Shown here: positions 32,258 through 40,808 of the stretch, one piece after another
Layout: every line of letters begins with the position of its first letter
How positions within the stretch are numbered: position 1 is the first letter of the stretch
Assembly: GCA_002290555.1 (NCBI GenBank)
Contig: NEUK01000068.1
Location: 1 to 42,578 of the forward strand
DNA from: Spartobacteria bacterium AMD-G4
Lineage (GTDB): Bacteria > Verrucomicrobiota > Verrucomicrobiia > Chthoniobacterales > Terrimicrobiaceae
Direction of reading: 5' to 3'
Length of the DNA: 42,578 nt
Notes under the pieces: generated by a model
Seen by the model: the letters and a program-made list of their open reading frames with translations, nothing else
Databases searched by the model: none
What the model was told of the DNA's origin: nothing
Translations under genes and position numbers: made by a program

Positions 32258-33193
32258 TTAGTAGCTTCCTGAGGCTTCGCTGAAAGTGTAGGGAGCCTGA
32301 TACCGGCCGGTTTTTTCCTTCATGAGCTGGCGCGCGAGGTCGTTGAGGAGCGCGGAGGCACCGAAGCGGTAGCGGGTGTTGTTGAGCCAGCGGTCTCCGA
32401 GAGTTTCCTTCACGGCTATCAGAAAAGTGACCGCCTGCTTGGCCGTGCGAATACCACCCGCAGGCTTCATGGCAATTTCCACGCCAGTGGCGAAATAATG
32501 GTCGCGGATCGCGTCGAGCATGATCTGGTTGTTTGCCAATGTGGCGTTGGCAGCCGTTTTGCCGGTGCTTGTTTTGATGAAATCCCCCTCGCGAAGGACT
32601 TGCATGGCCAGAAAGGAGGCGGCCCGGATGTTATCACCTGTCTCCAGTTCACTCGTCTCTAGGATTACTTTGAGCGCCGATTTTCCGCACGCCTCGCGAA
32701 CCGCGGAGATTTCGTCCTGCACGAGATTCAGCTCCCCGGCCAGGAACGCACCGCGATTGATCACCATGTCGATCTCATCGGCGCCATCGCCCACGGCCGC
32801 CCGCACCTCCGCGAGACGCGTTGCCAAGGGGGCCTGCCCAGAGGGGAAGGCCGTCGCAACGGAGGCGATTTTCACCTTTGTGCCCCGCAGGATCGGCTTC
32901 GCATGGCGAACCATCGAAGGATAAACGCAGACCGCCGCCGCGCAGGGAACGCTGGCTCCAGCGTGCGGATGCAGGGCTTTCAGACAGAGCGCGGCTACTT
33001 TGCCAGGCGTGTCCTTGCCCTCGAGAGTCGTGAGGTCAACCATCGAGGCGGCCAGTCGCAGGGCGAAGATTTTCGACTCTTTCTTTAGGCTGCGTGTCGA
33101 GTATTTCGCCACCCGCTCCCCGAGACCGACTTCATCCACCGAGCCAACTTTGCAGACAAGTTTTCTCAAAGATAGGGGGTTGCCTGATTTCAT
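32258..33193 (-). CDS. deoC: Deoxyribose-phosphate aldolase (DERA)
   Basis: A 311-residue DERA of the long class, splitting 2-deoxyribose 5-phosphate into acetaldehyde and glyceraldehyde 3-phosphate. VVDL/DLTTLEG opening, EIDMVINRGAFLAGE, LKVILETSEL, the Schiff-base Lys207 in DFIKTSTGKTA, and the proton-relay Lys in VEIAMKPAGGIRT are visible. ATG at 33193 is chosen; the open frame extends a further 223 codons upstream, but that part lies antisense to plsY and is not plausible protein. The downstream aldehyde dehydrogenases suggest a nucleoside/deoxyribose scavenging pathway. The gene is divergent from plsY. Confidence 0.92.
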   Translation of the reverse strand: MKSGNPLSLRKLVCKVGSVDEVGLGERVAKYSTRSLKKESKIFALRLAASMVDLTTLEGKDTPGKVAALCLKALHPHAGASVPCAAAVCVYPSMVRHAKPILRGTKVKIASVATAFPSGQAPLATRLAEVRAAVGDGADEIDMVINRGAFLAGELNLVQDEISAVREACGKSALKVILETSELETGDNIRAASFLAMQVLREGDFIKTSTGKTAANATLANNQIMLDAIRDHYFATGVEIAMKPAGGIRTAKQAVTFLIAVKETLGDRWLNNTRYRFGASALLNDLARQLMKEKTGRYQAPYTFSEASGSY

Positions 33194-33289
33194 CTTCCAA
33201 TCATGATTCAAACAGGCCTTCTGCCAAGAGCGAAAAGCAGCGCAGGATTTTTCTTGAGACGGAGCGCAGCAACAGGGATTTCTTCGCTC

Positions 33290-33934
33290 GTGACCCTTTA
33301 CCTGATTGCCGCACTCCAAGCCTACCTTCTCGGTTCGATTCCATGGGGCTTCCTCGCCGGACGCATTCAAGGGGTGGATTTGCGCAAGCAAGGCAGCGGC
33401 AGCACAGGCGCCACAAACGCCCTCCGCATCCTTGGAAAAAAGTGGGGCTACACGGTGTTTGCGCTCGATGCCTTCAAGGGCTGGCTTGCCGTGATGGTCG
33501 CTTTTATTATCGCCGAAAAAATCTATAGCGCCCCACAGGCCATTGTCATCAACGCTGGCGTTCTGGGAGCTATATTTGCCATGGTCGGCCACACTTATCC
33601 GGTCTGGCTGCGCTTCCAAGGTGGCAAAGGCATTGCCACGGCGGCGGGCATCATGCTCGCGCTGTTTCCACCGCCGGTTTTCGCCTTTGGCCTGCTCGTA
33701 TGGCTCACCCTCTTCTACTCGACCCGGTATGTCTCGGTGGCATCCCTCGGCGCTGCCGTGGCCTTGCCGACAGGTGCGGTCAGCATGTGGGTCCTTGGGC
33801 AGGGCGACCCGTTGCGCACTGGCATCGCAGGAGTCATGTGCCTGCTCGCCATCTGGCGCCATAAATCAAACATCGCCCGACTATTTGCCGGAACAGAAAA
33901 ACGCTTTGAAAAAAAAGCACGGCCCGCATCCTGA
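33290..33934 (+). CDS. plsY: Acyl-phosphate glycerol-3-phosphate acyltransferase
   Basis: A 214-residue integral membrane enzyme transferring an acyl group from acyl phosphate to glycerol 3-phosphate, the first step of phospholipid synthesis. PlsY motifs are clear: AYLLGSIPWGFLAG, GSGSTGATNALRILG, and the KVAKALP-type phosphate loop as GGKGIATAAG. The GTG at 33290 places the first membrane helix at the N-terminus as is usual; an ATG at 33203 would add 29 basic residues and is less likely. gpsA begins three bases after the stop, so the substrate-making and substrate-using enzymes are paired. Confidence 0.93.
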   Translation: MTLYLIAALQAYLLGSIPWGFLAGRIQGVDLRKQGSGSTGATNALRILGKKWGYTVFALDAFKGWLAVMVAFIIAEKIYSAPQAIVINAGVLGAIFAMVGHTYPVWLRFQGGKGIATAAGIMLALFPPPVFAFGLLVWLTLFYSTRYVSVASLGAAVALPTGAVSMWVLGQGDPLRTGIAGVMCLLAIWRHKSNIARLFAGTEKRFEKKARPAS

Positions 33935-33937
33935 GTT

Positions 33938-34954
33938 ATGTTCAAAAAAATCGGCATCATCGGCGGCGGGAGCTGGGGAACGGCACTCGCCCTCCTGACA
34001 TCCGAGCACGGCCTTCCCGTTACAATCTGGGCGCACAACCCCGCCGTGGCGCTGGATATCAATGCCCACCATACAAACTCGCAATACCTACCCGGAATCA
34101 ATCTCCCGAAAAATGTCCACGCCACGGCCAATTTAAAAGAAGCGGGCTCTGCCGACCTCATCGTGATGGTCGTCCCGTCCAAGGCGATGAGGGAAACTGC
34201 GAGGGCACTTGCAGCCTTGAAGCCCCCCGACGGCACGGTGGTTGTTTCCTGCACAAAGGGCATTGAATCCGGCACCGGCCTGCTCATGAGTCAGGTCCTC
34301 GCCGAATTCTTGCCGAGATGCCGCATGGCTGTTCTTTCCGGGCCGAACCTCGCTCTGGAAATCGCCCGCCACATTCCGGCCGCCAGTGTGATCGGTTCCG
34401 AGCACGCGGATTTGCTGGAACCTCTGCAGCGTATTTTTTCCTCCAAGGGATTCCGTGCCTACACGAGTGACGATGTGATCGGCATCCAGCTTGGCGGTGC
34501 CTTGAAAAACATTTATGCCATCGCTGCAGGCGTGTGCGACGGATTTGGCATGGGCGACAATGCCAAGGCGGCGCTTGTGACACGCTCGCTCGCGGAGATG
34601 ACCCGCCTCGGCATCGCCATGGGTGGTCGTCGCGAAACCTTCTTCGGCCTCAGCGGCGCGGGCGATCTTATGGTCACCTGCTTCAGCAAACAGAGCCGGA
34701 ACCGCCAATTCGGTGAACGCCTCGGGCGCGGCGAAAAACCAGCCGAGATCATCGCCTCGCTCAAAACCGTGGCCGAGGGTGTGCCGACGACCTTGAGCGC
34801 ATCCGAATGCGCGAAGCGGCTTGGCATCGACGCCCCCATCACGGCTGAAGTCTGCGCCGTCCTTCATGAAGGCAAACCCCCGCGTGAATCCATGTCCTGC
34901 CTTCTCGGCCGCCCTCCCAAGCCGGAGAGCGACCATCCAAGCGCGCGCGTCTGA
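33938..34954 (+). CDS. gpsA: NAD(P)-dependent glycerol-3-phosphate dehydrogenase
   Basis: A 338-residue cytosolic dehydrogenase that reduces dihydroxyacetone phosphate to glycerol 3-phosphate for phospholipid synthesis. Nucleotide motif GGGSWGTALA at residues 9-18, VSCTKGIE, SGPNLALEIA, the catalytic Lys region QLGGALKNIYAIAAG, and the substrate-binding GLSGAGDLMVTCFSKQSRNR are present. It follows plsY by three bases, and its stop overlaps the next ATG by one base. Confidence 0.96.
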   Translation: MFKKIGIIGGGSWGTALALLTSEHGLPVTIWAHNPAVALDINAHHTNSQYLPGINLPKNVHATANLKEAGSADLIVMVVPSKAMRETARALAALKPPDGTVVVSCTKGIESGTGLLMSQVLAEFLPRCRMAVLSGPNLALEIARHIPAASVIGSEHADLLEPLQRIFSSKGFRAYTSDDVIGIQLGGALKNIYAIAAGVCDGFGMGDNAKAALVTRSLAEMTRLGIAMGGRRETFFGLSGAGDLMVTCFSKQSRNRQFGERLGRGEKPAEIIASLKTVAEGVPTTLSASECAKRLGIDAPITAEVCAVLHEGKPPRESMSCLLGRPPKPESDHPSARV

Positions 34955-36039
34955 TGAAAATCGGCTTCGTCCGCCGCGGTCACTCGAGCACAGGAGGAGC
35001 GGAAGCCTATCTCATCCGCCTCGCCTCTTCTCTCCAAGGCTCGGGGCAGGACACAACCCTCATCACAACTTCCGACTGGCCCGCCGAGCGATGGCCCTAT
35101 GGCGAAATTCTCCGTCTGCCCGGCAAGTCGCCACGTGAGTTTGCCGCAGTTTTTCAATCAACCCGCACGGGATGCGATATCCACTTCAGCATGGAACGCG
35201 TTCCAGGTTGCGACATCTACCGGGCGGGAGATGGCGTGCACGCCGCATGGCTCGCCCGGCGCGATGCTTTTGAGCCCCTCTGGAAAAGGGCTACGCGCTG
35301 GATGAACCGCAAACATCCGGAGATTCTGGATTTGGAGCGTGCGGTTTTCGATCCAGCCAAGACGCGTCTTGTCATCGCGAACTCCAAGATGATCCGCGAC
35401 GAAATTCTCGCCCACTTTGATTTTCCAGGGGACCGCGTCCGCGTTGTCTACAACGGCATCTATCCGATCACCCAGCTCCCTTTGCGTGATGAGGCGCGCC
35501 AGCGCCTTGGTATTTCTCCCGACACATTTTGCGTGCTTTTCCTCGGCACCGGCTGGGAACGCAAGGGCCTTGCAATGGCCATCAAAGCCATGGAGATGGT
35601 GCATGACGCCACGCTGCTCGTTGCGGGACGCGGCCCGGCGGATCTCTACCCCGGCGGGAATGTCCGCTTCCTTGGACCAGTTTCGGATATCGCCGCCCTC
35701 TTTGCAGCAGCCGATGTCATGACTCTGCCAACATGGTATGACCCCTTCTCAAATGCCTGCCTCGAAGCCCTCGCGGCCGGACTGCCCGTTATTACCACAA
35801 ACGCCAACGGATTCTCCGAAATCATGATATCCGAAACCCATGGGAGCATCGTTCCGGTCGGGGACGCGCTCGCATTGGCCGAGGCGATCGAATCGTGGAG
35901 GGATCCCGACCGTCGAAACGAGGCCCGCCCTGCGTGTCTCAAACTCGCCGGAGAGTATTCCATGCAGCGCAACGCCGCCGAGACGCTGGCGCTCCTCGCG
36001 CAGTGCACCCGGAACGCCGACGTCCCCGTCGGCCCTTAG
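34954..36039 (+). CDS. Glycosyltransferase, GT4/WaaG-like
   Basis: A 361-residue GT-B glycosyltransferase. An N-terminal acceptor domain opens with VRRGHSSTGGAEAYLIRLA; the donor domain has VVYNGI, VLFLGTGWERKGL, a WYDPFSNACLEALAAGLPVI stretch and the second Glu of the EX7E motif in GFSEI. Similarity in style to WaaG suggests addition of a hexose to lipopolysaccharide core, but this is not proven. The last nine residues (RNADVPVGP) are encoded by the left arm of a 23-bp inverted repeat, so the natural C-terminus has been replaced or extended by a repeat element. The start overlaps the gpsA stop by one base. Confidence 0.88.
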   Translation: MKIGFVRRGHSSTGGAEAYLIRLASSLQGSGQDTTLITTSDWPAERWPYGEILRLPGKSPREFAAVFQSTRTGCDIHFSMERVPGCDIYRAGDGVHAAWLARRDAFEPLWKRATRWMNRKHPEILDLERAVFDPAKTRLVIANSKMIRDEILAHFDFPGDRVRVVYNGIYPITQLPLRDEARQRLGISPDTFCVLFLGTGWERKGLAMAIKAMEMVHDATLLVAGRGPADLYPGGNVRFLGPVSDIAALFAAADVMTLPTWYDPFSNACLEALAAGLPVITTNANGFSEIMISETHGSIVPVGDALALAEAIESWRDPDRRNEARPACLKLAGEYSMQRNAAETLALLAQCTRNADVPVGP

Positions 36040-36112
36040 CAAAGCTTCCATAAAAACACATGAAGCCAACGAAAATCCGGCGTGAAAATGCCGACGGGGA
36101 CGTCGGCGTTCC
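36011..36112. repeat. REP-like element: perfect 23-bp inverted repeat
   Basis: Arms at 36011-36033 and 36090-36112 are perfect reverse complements (arm start GGAACGCCGACGTCCCCGTC), with 56 bases between. Inside is a second, imperfect small stem (AGCTTCCAT / ATGAAGC). No transposase is near. The left arm forms the 3' end of the glycosyltransferase gene, and the right arm ends 50 bases before the symporter start. It looks like a dispersed palindromic (REP/BIME-type) repeat; it could also act as a terminator or mRNA stabiliser. Confidence 0.8.
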
Positions 36113-36162
36113 TCAGATAGGAGCGATTTGATTCCTTGCAGCATGGGACAGACGGGAATTTC

Positions 36163-37533
36163 ATGGCGCTCATGGAGACACTCAACAAACTCACGGAACA
36201 AGGAGCGTCATTGGTGTGGGGGCCGTGGCTCATCGCACTCCTCTTTGGAACCCACCTCTTCCTGACTGTCCGCACGGGATTCATGCAGCGCCATCTCGGA
36301 CGCGCCATCAAACTCTCCGTGAGTAAGGAGCCCGGCGCGCCGGGGGATATCAGCCAGTTTGGCGCGTTGGTGACGGCGCTTGCGGCAACCATTGGAACAG
36401 GAAACATCTACGGAGTGGCTGGCGCCGTCCTGCTGGGTGGGCCCGGAGCGGTTCTGTGGATGTGGCTTACCGGGGTCTTCGGCATTGCCACCAAGTATTC
36501 GGAGGCTCTCCTCTCCGTGAAATACCGCGTCACAAACGACCGTGGGCAGATGTCCGGTGGGCCCATGTATGTCTTGGAAAAAGGCCTCAACGCACGCTGG
36601 GCGGGTGTTTTATTTGCCATCTTCACAGCCATCGCCGCTTTCGGCATCGGAAACATGGTCCAATCAAATGCCATCGCGGACATGATTGTGGCCAAGAAAG
36701 AAATTCTCCCGTGGGCGGTTTCGGATGCGAATTTGAAAATCGGTGTCGGCATTATTCTCACCCTGATAACGGCAGCCGTCATCCTTGGAGGCATAAGTTC
36801 CATTTCCAAATTCTGCACCATCCTTGTTCCGTTCATGGCGGCATTTTACATTCTTGGCTGTCTGATCATGCTGGGCTTGAACTGGGACAAACTCGGCGGC
36901 GCCCTGGAACTCATCGTCACCAGCGCGTTCACCGGCCAAGCGGCGATTGGAGGATTTGTCGGCGCGGGCATCGCCGAAGCCATGCGGTATGGAATAGCAC
37001 GCGGGCTTTTCTCGAATGAATCCGGACTCGGCAGCGCGCCGATCGTCGCCGCCGCCGCGCGCACGAGCGACCCCGTGCGCCAAGCCCTCGTCTCCAGCAC
37101 CGGCACATTTTGGGATACAGTCGTCGTCTGCGCCCTCACCGGACTTGTTCTTGTTTCTTCAGGGGATTGGGAGGCCAGCGGTCTCACCAAGGCCGGCCTG
37201 TGCGATGCCGCGTTTCATAAAGTCGGAATCTTCGGCGACATCATTCTCATCGGAGGCCTGCTGACTTTTGTTTTCTCAACGATCCTCGGCTGGTCCTACT
37301 ACGGCGAGAAGGCTGTGGAATACCTGGCGGGCGTCAAAGCCATAACCCCCTACCGCTGGCTGTGGGTCGCCGCTGTATTCGTCGGCTGCGTCTGGAAGAG
37401 CGACGCGCTGTGGAATTTCTCGGATATGATGAACGGCCTCATGGCCATCCCGAACCTTGTTGCGCTCCTCCTGTTCAGCGGCGTTATTGCCGCGGAATCC
37501 AAACGCTACTTTTCCAACCACAAATCCGATTGA
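36163..37533 (+). CDS. Alanine:cation (Na+) symporter, AGCS family
   Basis: A 456-residue transporter with about eleven membrane helices that imports alanine or glycine with sodium. FGALVTALAATIGTGNIYGVA matches the AGCS signature, with GGPGAVLWMWL, then FSNESGLGSAPIVAAAA and the C-terminal TILGWSYYGEKA. The ATG at 36163 has GGGA upstream and lies 50 bases after the REP-like repeat; a start 27 bases earlier is possible. It overlaps the next gene by 4 bp. Confidence 0.92.
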   Translation: MALMETLNKLTEQGASLVWGPWLIALLFGTHLFLTVRTGFMQRHLGRAIKLSVSKEPGAPGDISQFGALVTALAATIGTGNIYGVAGAVLLGGPGAVLWMWLTGVFGIATKYSEALLSVKYRVTNDRGQMSGGPMYVLEKGLNARWAGVLFAIFTAIAAFGIGNMVQSNAIADMIVAKKEILPWAVSDANLKIGVGIILTLITAAVILGGISSISKFCTILVPFMAAFYILGCLIMLGLNWDKLGGALELIVTSAFTGQAAIGGFVGAGIAEAMRYGIARGLFSNESGLGSAPIVAAAARTSDPVRQALVSSTGTFWDTVVVCALTGLVLVSSGDWEASGLTKAGLCDAAFHKVGIFGDIILIGGLLTFVFSTILGWSYYGEKAVEYLAGVKAITPYRWLWVAAVFVGCVWKSDALWNFSDMMNGLMAIPNLVALLLFSGVIAAESKRYFSNHKSD

Positions 37534-39173
37534 AAACCGCTCGCAAATCCACGCCCACAAATCCCGCCGAGGCCAAAATCCGTGCCAACTTCGCATCGCT
37601 TGCAAAAAACTGGCTCGAGGAATCGTGCGAATTGTTTCCCGAACAGGCCAGCAAGCTTGGCTTTCATGAATATGATGCCCAACTAAGCCGAAACACCCCG
37701 GACACTCACCGGAAACACATTGCCCTTCTGGAGCGAACGCGGAATGCCGTGGAAGCCTTGCCGGAATCGGCTTTTCAAGGCGATGACTGGCTCGACCGCC
37801 GAGGCCTGCTCGCGCGACTCCGCACGGATCTGCTCTCCGAGCGCGATCTCCTGCGCTGGCGCACCAATCCCCAGGCACACTCCAATGCAGCCATCGACTC
37901 GATCTTTGAACTCGTGGTGAGAAATGCCGGGAAACTGGGCCAAGCGCTCCCTGCCATTGAATCCCGCCTGAAAAAAATCCCCTCCTACCTGCGCGCGGGC
38001 CTGGAATGCATCGAATCACCCGAACCCCTTTGGACCTCGCTGGGCGCGCAGTCCTGCGCCGGGGCTGTCGAATTTCTTCATGGCTTGGAGCACGAGCTTT
38101 GCAGTCTTTCCAGCAAACCCAAGCCCCTCGCCCTGACGCTGCAATCCGCCGCCAAGGCCTTCGAGGAATTCGCCGCCGTCATCGCCAATAAAAAGACAGG
38201 TCCCAAAGGTGGCTTCTCGATCGGGCGCGAACGCTTCGAATTCCTCATTCATGAGCAACTCGGCCTCGATATCTCCCTCCCCGAGGCCCGCGCGCTTGGC
38301 GAATACCAGATCGAGCGCCATGAATTCCTTCTGGAGCGTGCCGCCCGCCGGTATGGACGCAAGACATCGCGGGAATTGATAGATCGGGCTGCTGCCGGAT
38401 GGACTCCCGAGCTACCGCTGCTCGAGATTTACCGCGAGGCCACTTCGAATATCAAAGCCCGCTTGGCAAAGCTCGGGCTGGTGACGCTTCCCAAAGGCGA
38501 CACGCTCAAGGTTCTGCCCGTGCCGCCGTTTTTAAAGCACCAATTTCCCACGGCCGCCTACAGCGCGCCCGAGCCATTTGCCAAAGACCAAACCGGCATC
38601 TTCTGGGTGAACGATCTGAGTCTGGATCAAGAAAATCCAGATAAAAAACTTGCCGAAATCCGCCAACATCACGGCTTAGAACTCACGACCGTCCATGAAG
38701 CCTATCCCGGCCACCACCTGCAATTTGTGGTCCAATTTCAGCACGCCAGCCGCCTGCGCCGCCTTTTCGCGCACTCCATTTTCTACGAGGGCTGGACGAT
38801 GTGGTGCGAGAAGCTCTCTGTGGAACATGGTCTGGTGGAGATTCCAGGAGCGGAATTGATTCAACTTCACGATGCCCTTTGGCGCGCCCACCGCATCGTC
38901 ATTGACTGCGGGCTCCACGACGGCGCGCTGAACCATGCCACAGCGGCCAAGCGTCTTCAAAATGGAGTGGGATTCACCCGCGCACGCTCAGCGGCCGATG
39001 TGAATTGGTATACTTCAAGCCCCACGGTTCCGATGAGCTATCTCCTCGGCCGACTCGAAGTGGAAAAACTCCACCGCCAACTCGTGATTGGAGCGGGTTG
39101 GCCACTCAAGAAGTTCAACGACTGGATGCTCTCACACGGAGCCATCCCTTACAGCTGGATTCGCCGAGTCTGA
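37530..39173 (+). CDS. DUF885 family protein, putative zinc metallopeptidase
   Basis: A 547-residue DUF885 protein. The metal site is HEAYPGHH (His389, Glu390, His395, His396), followed by the FYEGWTMWCEKL helix with the probable third ligand Glu. The N-terminal half is helical and the C-terminal VNWYTSSPTVPMSYLLGRLE and GAIPYSWI are family features. No signal peptide, so it is cytosolic. The likely start is TTG at 37530, which overlaps the symporter stop by 4 bp (TTGA); the longer frame upstream lies inside the symporter gene. Its pairing with an alanine symporter hints at peptide or amino acid use. Confidence 0.85.
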   Translation: MKTARKSTPTNPAEAKIRANFASLAKNWLEESCELFPEQASKLGFHEYDAQLSRNTPDTHRKHIALLERTRNAVEALPESAFQGDDWLDRRGLLARLRTDLLSERDLLRWRTNPQAHSNAAIDSIFELVVRNAGKLGQALPAIESRLKKIPSYLRAGLECIESPEPLWTSLGAQSCAGAVEFLHGLEHELCSLSSKPKPLALTLQSAAKAFEEFAAVIANKKTGPKGGFSIGRERFEFLIHEQLGLDISLPEARALGEYQIERHEFLLERAARRYGRKTSRELIDRAAAGWTPELPLLEIYREATSNIKARLAKLGLVTLPKGDTLKVLPVPPFLKHQFPTAAYSAPEPFAKDQTGIFWVNDLSLDQENPDKKLAEIRQHHGLELTTVHEAYPGHHLQFVVQFQHASRLRRLFAHSIFYEGWTMWCEKLSVEHGLVEIPGAELIQLHDALWRAHRIVIDCGLHDGALNHATAAKRLQNGVGFTRARSAADVNWYTSSPTVPMSYLLGRLEVEKLHRQLVIGAGWPLKKFNDWMLSHGAIPYSWIRRV

Positions 39174-39824
39174 CAGCCTGGCATTGATTTTGCCCCAGAA
39201 TGGGCTGGTGAAAAAAGGAGCCCACACAAAATCGGAGTTCTTGCGATCAGTAAAGACTGTCCCAGGCTAAACGCAGTCATGCGCGGAGTGGTTCGCGCGG
39301 CCGCTGAGCGCGGGTGGAAGGTGATTGGATTCGCCGATGGCTACGAAGGCATGATCACGCCCATGCGCTACAGGAAACTCGACCCCAACGGCATCGATGA
39401 CATCATGCCCATGGATGGACGAATTCTTGGAACAACCAATCGCGGGCGCTCCGTAGCCGAAGTGGGTGAGGGAAACAGAGCCAAATGACGCTCTCAGGGC
39501 GAAGTGCGGCTTGGCGGCATCGGCGAGCACCTGGCCGAACAACTGGAGGCGCTAACTGGACAGGAAGCCCGCTCGGTCGCACTGGGTCACCTCCAACGAG
39601 GGGGAACGCCCAGCGCTCTTGACCGGATTTTAGCGACACGCTTCGGCGTGGGCGCCGTGCGCCTCATCGTGCAGCGGAAATTTGGCCAGATGGTAAGCTG
39701 CCAGCAATATCGCGTCGGCGGAGTGGCTATTGCCAAGGCCGTGGGCACCTTGCGCACCGTGGAGGAGGATTACGAAACCGTCGCATCGGCACGATCGGTC
39801 GGAATTTCTTTCGGAAACAAGTGA
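39174..39824 (+). pseudogene. Decayed 6-phosphofructokinase gene with large internal deletion
   Basis: One frame contains both ends of a phosphofructokinase separated by a TGA at 39486-39488. The first part reads KIGVLAISKDCPRLNAVMRG then GFADGYEGM and ILGTTNRGR, matching KIGVLTSGGDCPGLNAVIRG of active enzymes, but with the Gly-Gly of the phosphate site lost. The second part reads VALGHLQRGGTPSALDRILA then TRFGVGAV, the C-terminal substrate region. The middle, including the GGDGS and catalytic Asp motifs, is missing. There is no start codon at the front: the frame runs straight on from the DUF885 stop. Truly inactive as it stands. Confidence 0.85.
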
Positions 39825-39993
39825 TACCAATAGCCGTTTGCTTTGAGACTTCTGAAATGTAGCGCTGGCGTCTCGCTTTCCGAGTTGTAGGCTCCAAGCC
39901 AGAGGCCTGCGGGTGTATGTCGTTCTCTGTCAGGCGAGACGCCCGACCTACACAAATGCCTCTGAAAATCTGCAACCTAAAAGACATTGGTAT
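39824..39993. repeat. MITE-like 170-bp element with inverted ends
   Basis: Ends ATACCAAT (39824-39831) and ATTGGTAT (39986-39993) are perfect inverted repeats. Inside, GTAG-N4-GGCGTCTCGC and GCGAGACGCC-N4-CTAC form a second inverted pair, with GC-rich sequence in the centre. It has no coding capacity. It begins at the last base of the phosphofructokinase remnant and ends 20 bases before the HU gene stop. This is typical of a miniature inverted-repeat or REP-type element moved by a distant transposase. Confidence 0.65.
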
Positions 39994-40013
39994 GAGCCCG
40001 CAGCTCAGGTAAA

Positions 40014-40340
40014 TCAGGCGGCTTGAGCGCGGTCTTGGCTCAGCTCTTCAGTGCGTAGCAGCACACGCTGGCGCATGATTTTTCCAGAGGAGAATTTTAC
40101 GATGGCACGCGGAGGAATTTCCACTGTTTCTTGTGGCTTTTTAGGATTACGACCGACGCGCTTTTTGGTGAGACGGACTTCAAAAACCCCGAAGTTACGA
40201 AGTTCCACATTATTTCCCATGGCGAGACCCTCAGTGATTCCCTCGAGTGTCAATTGAACCACGCTAAAAACCTCTTGCTGGGTGAGACCGGTTTTATCGC
40301 TGATTGTCTTAACGAGATTGTTCTTTGTAAGATTTGGCAT
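40014..40340 (-). CDS. HU/IHF-family DNA-binding protein
   Basis: A 108-residue histone-like protein. NLTKNNLVKTISDKTGLTQQ is the N-terminal helical dimer part, GITEGLAMGNNVELRNFGVF the saddle, and RVGRNPKKPQETVEIPP the DNA-binding arm with the conserved RNPKT-like tip and Pro. A short tail (LSQDRAQAA) extends beyond the usual end. It bends DNA as a dimer in chromosome organisation. AGAGGG lies just before the ATG. Confidence 0.93.
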   Translation of the reverse strand: MPNLTKNNLVKTISDKTGLTQQEVFSVVQLTLEGITEGLAMGNNVELRNFGVFEVRLTKKRVGRNPKKPQETVEIPPRAIVKFSSGKIMRQRVLLRTEELSQDRAQAA

Positions 40341-40403
40341 AAGCCCTCTTTGATAGGTTCTTCAAACAATTTTAGCAAGAGCTTGATGAAAAAATTACCC
40401 ATC

Positions 40404-40420
40404 AACGAGCATCACTCGTT
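40404..40420 (-). terminator. Hairpin at the crcB stop, weak terminator candidate
   Basis: On the minus strand AACGAG-TGATG-CTCGTT forms a 6-bp stem over the crcB stop codon; a run of six T follows nine bases later. The gap makes it a weak intrinsic terminator. Confidence 0.3.
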
Positions 40421-40808
40421 AGCTGACAATACGGGCTATTGCAAAACCCAGAAGAACAGAACCAATGCCGCTAAGAGTCGAGGCAGCAAGGTAGAGCGCA
40501 AAAAACAAAAGCCGCCGGTCTCTGACAAATCGTTGCAGATCGACAGCCAGCGTTGAAAATGTGGTGAGCGAACCACAGAACCCCACACCTATTACTACGG
40601 AAGAGATATGTGGAATCATCTGCTCGGAAAAGAGCCCGGCTGTGAGACCGAGAATCAGCGAACCAACCGCATTGACAAAAAGCGTGCCGAAAGGAAATTC
40701 CGCCTCGGATGCCAATGCGCGGTTTGCGCTGGAATGAACATAGCCTCCGAGGTGATACCGCACGAGTGACCCGATGGATCCAAGCAAGGCTATGAGGAGA
40801 ATTTCCAT
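40419..40808 (-). CDS. crcB: Fluoride channel CrcB/Fluc, second of a tandem pair
   Basis: A 129-residue four-helix membrane protein exporting fluoride. GSIGSLVRYHLGGYV, FPFGTLFVNAVGSLILGL with the polar-track Asn, and GFCGSLTTFSTLAVD are the Fluc signatures. The ATG at 40808 shares one base with the stop of the other crcB gene, so the two are translated together, as in heterodimeric Fluc pairs of Firmicutes. An upstream in-frame extension lies in the other gene. Confidence 0.93.
   Translation of the reverse strand: MEILLIALLGSIGSLVRYHLGGYVHSSANRALASEAEFPFGTLFVNAVGSLILGLTAGLFSEQMIPHISSVVIGVGFCGSLTTFSTLAVDLQRFVRDRRLLFFALYLAASTLSGIGSVLLGFAIARIVS

Noticed and set aside
33194-33862. 223-codon N-terminal extension of deoC
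   Set aside because: Known DERA proteins start near 33193; the extension is antisense to plsY and has no protein-like pattern.
36011-36112. Simple intrinsic terminator for the glycosyltransferase gene
   Set aside because: The arms are 56 bases apart and no T-run follows, so a dispersed palindromic element is a better reading, although it may still affect transcript ends.
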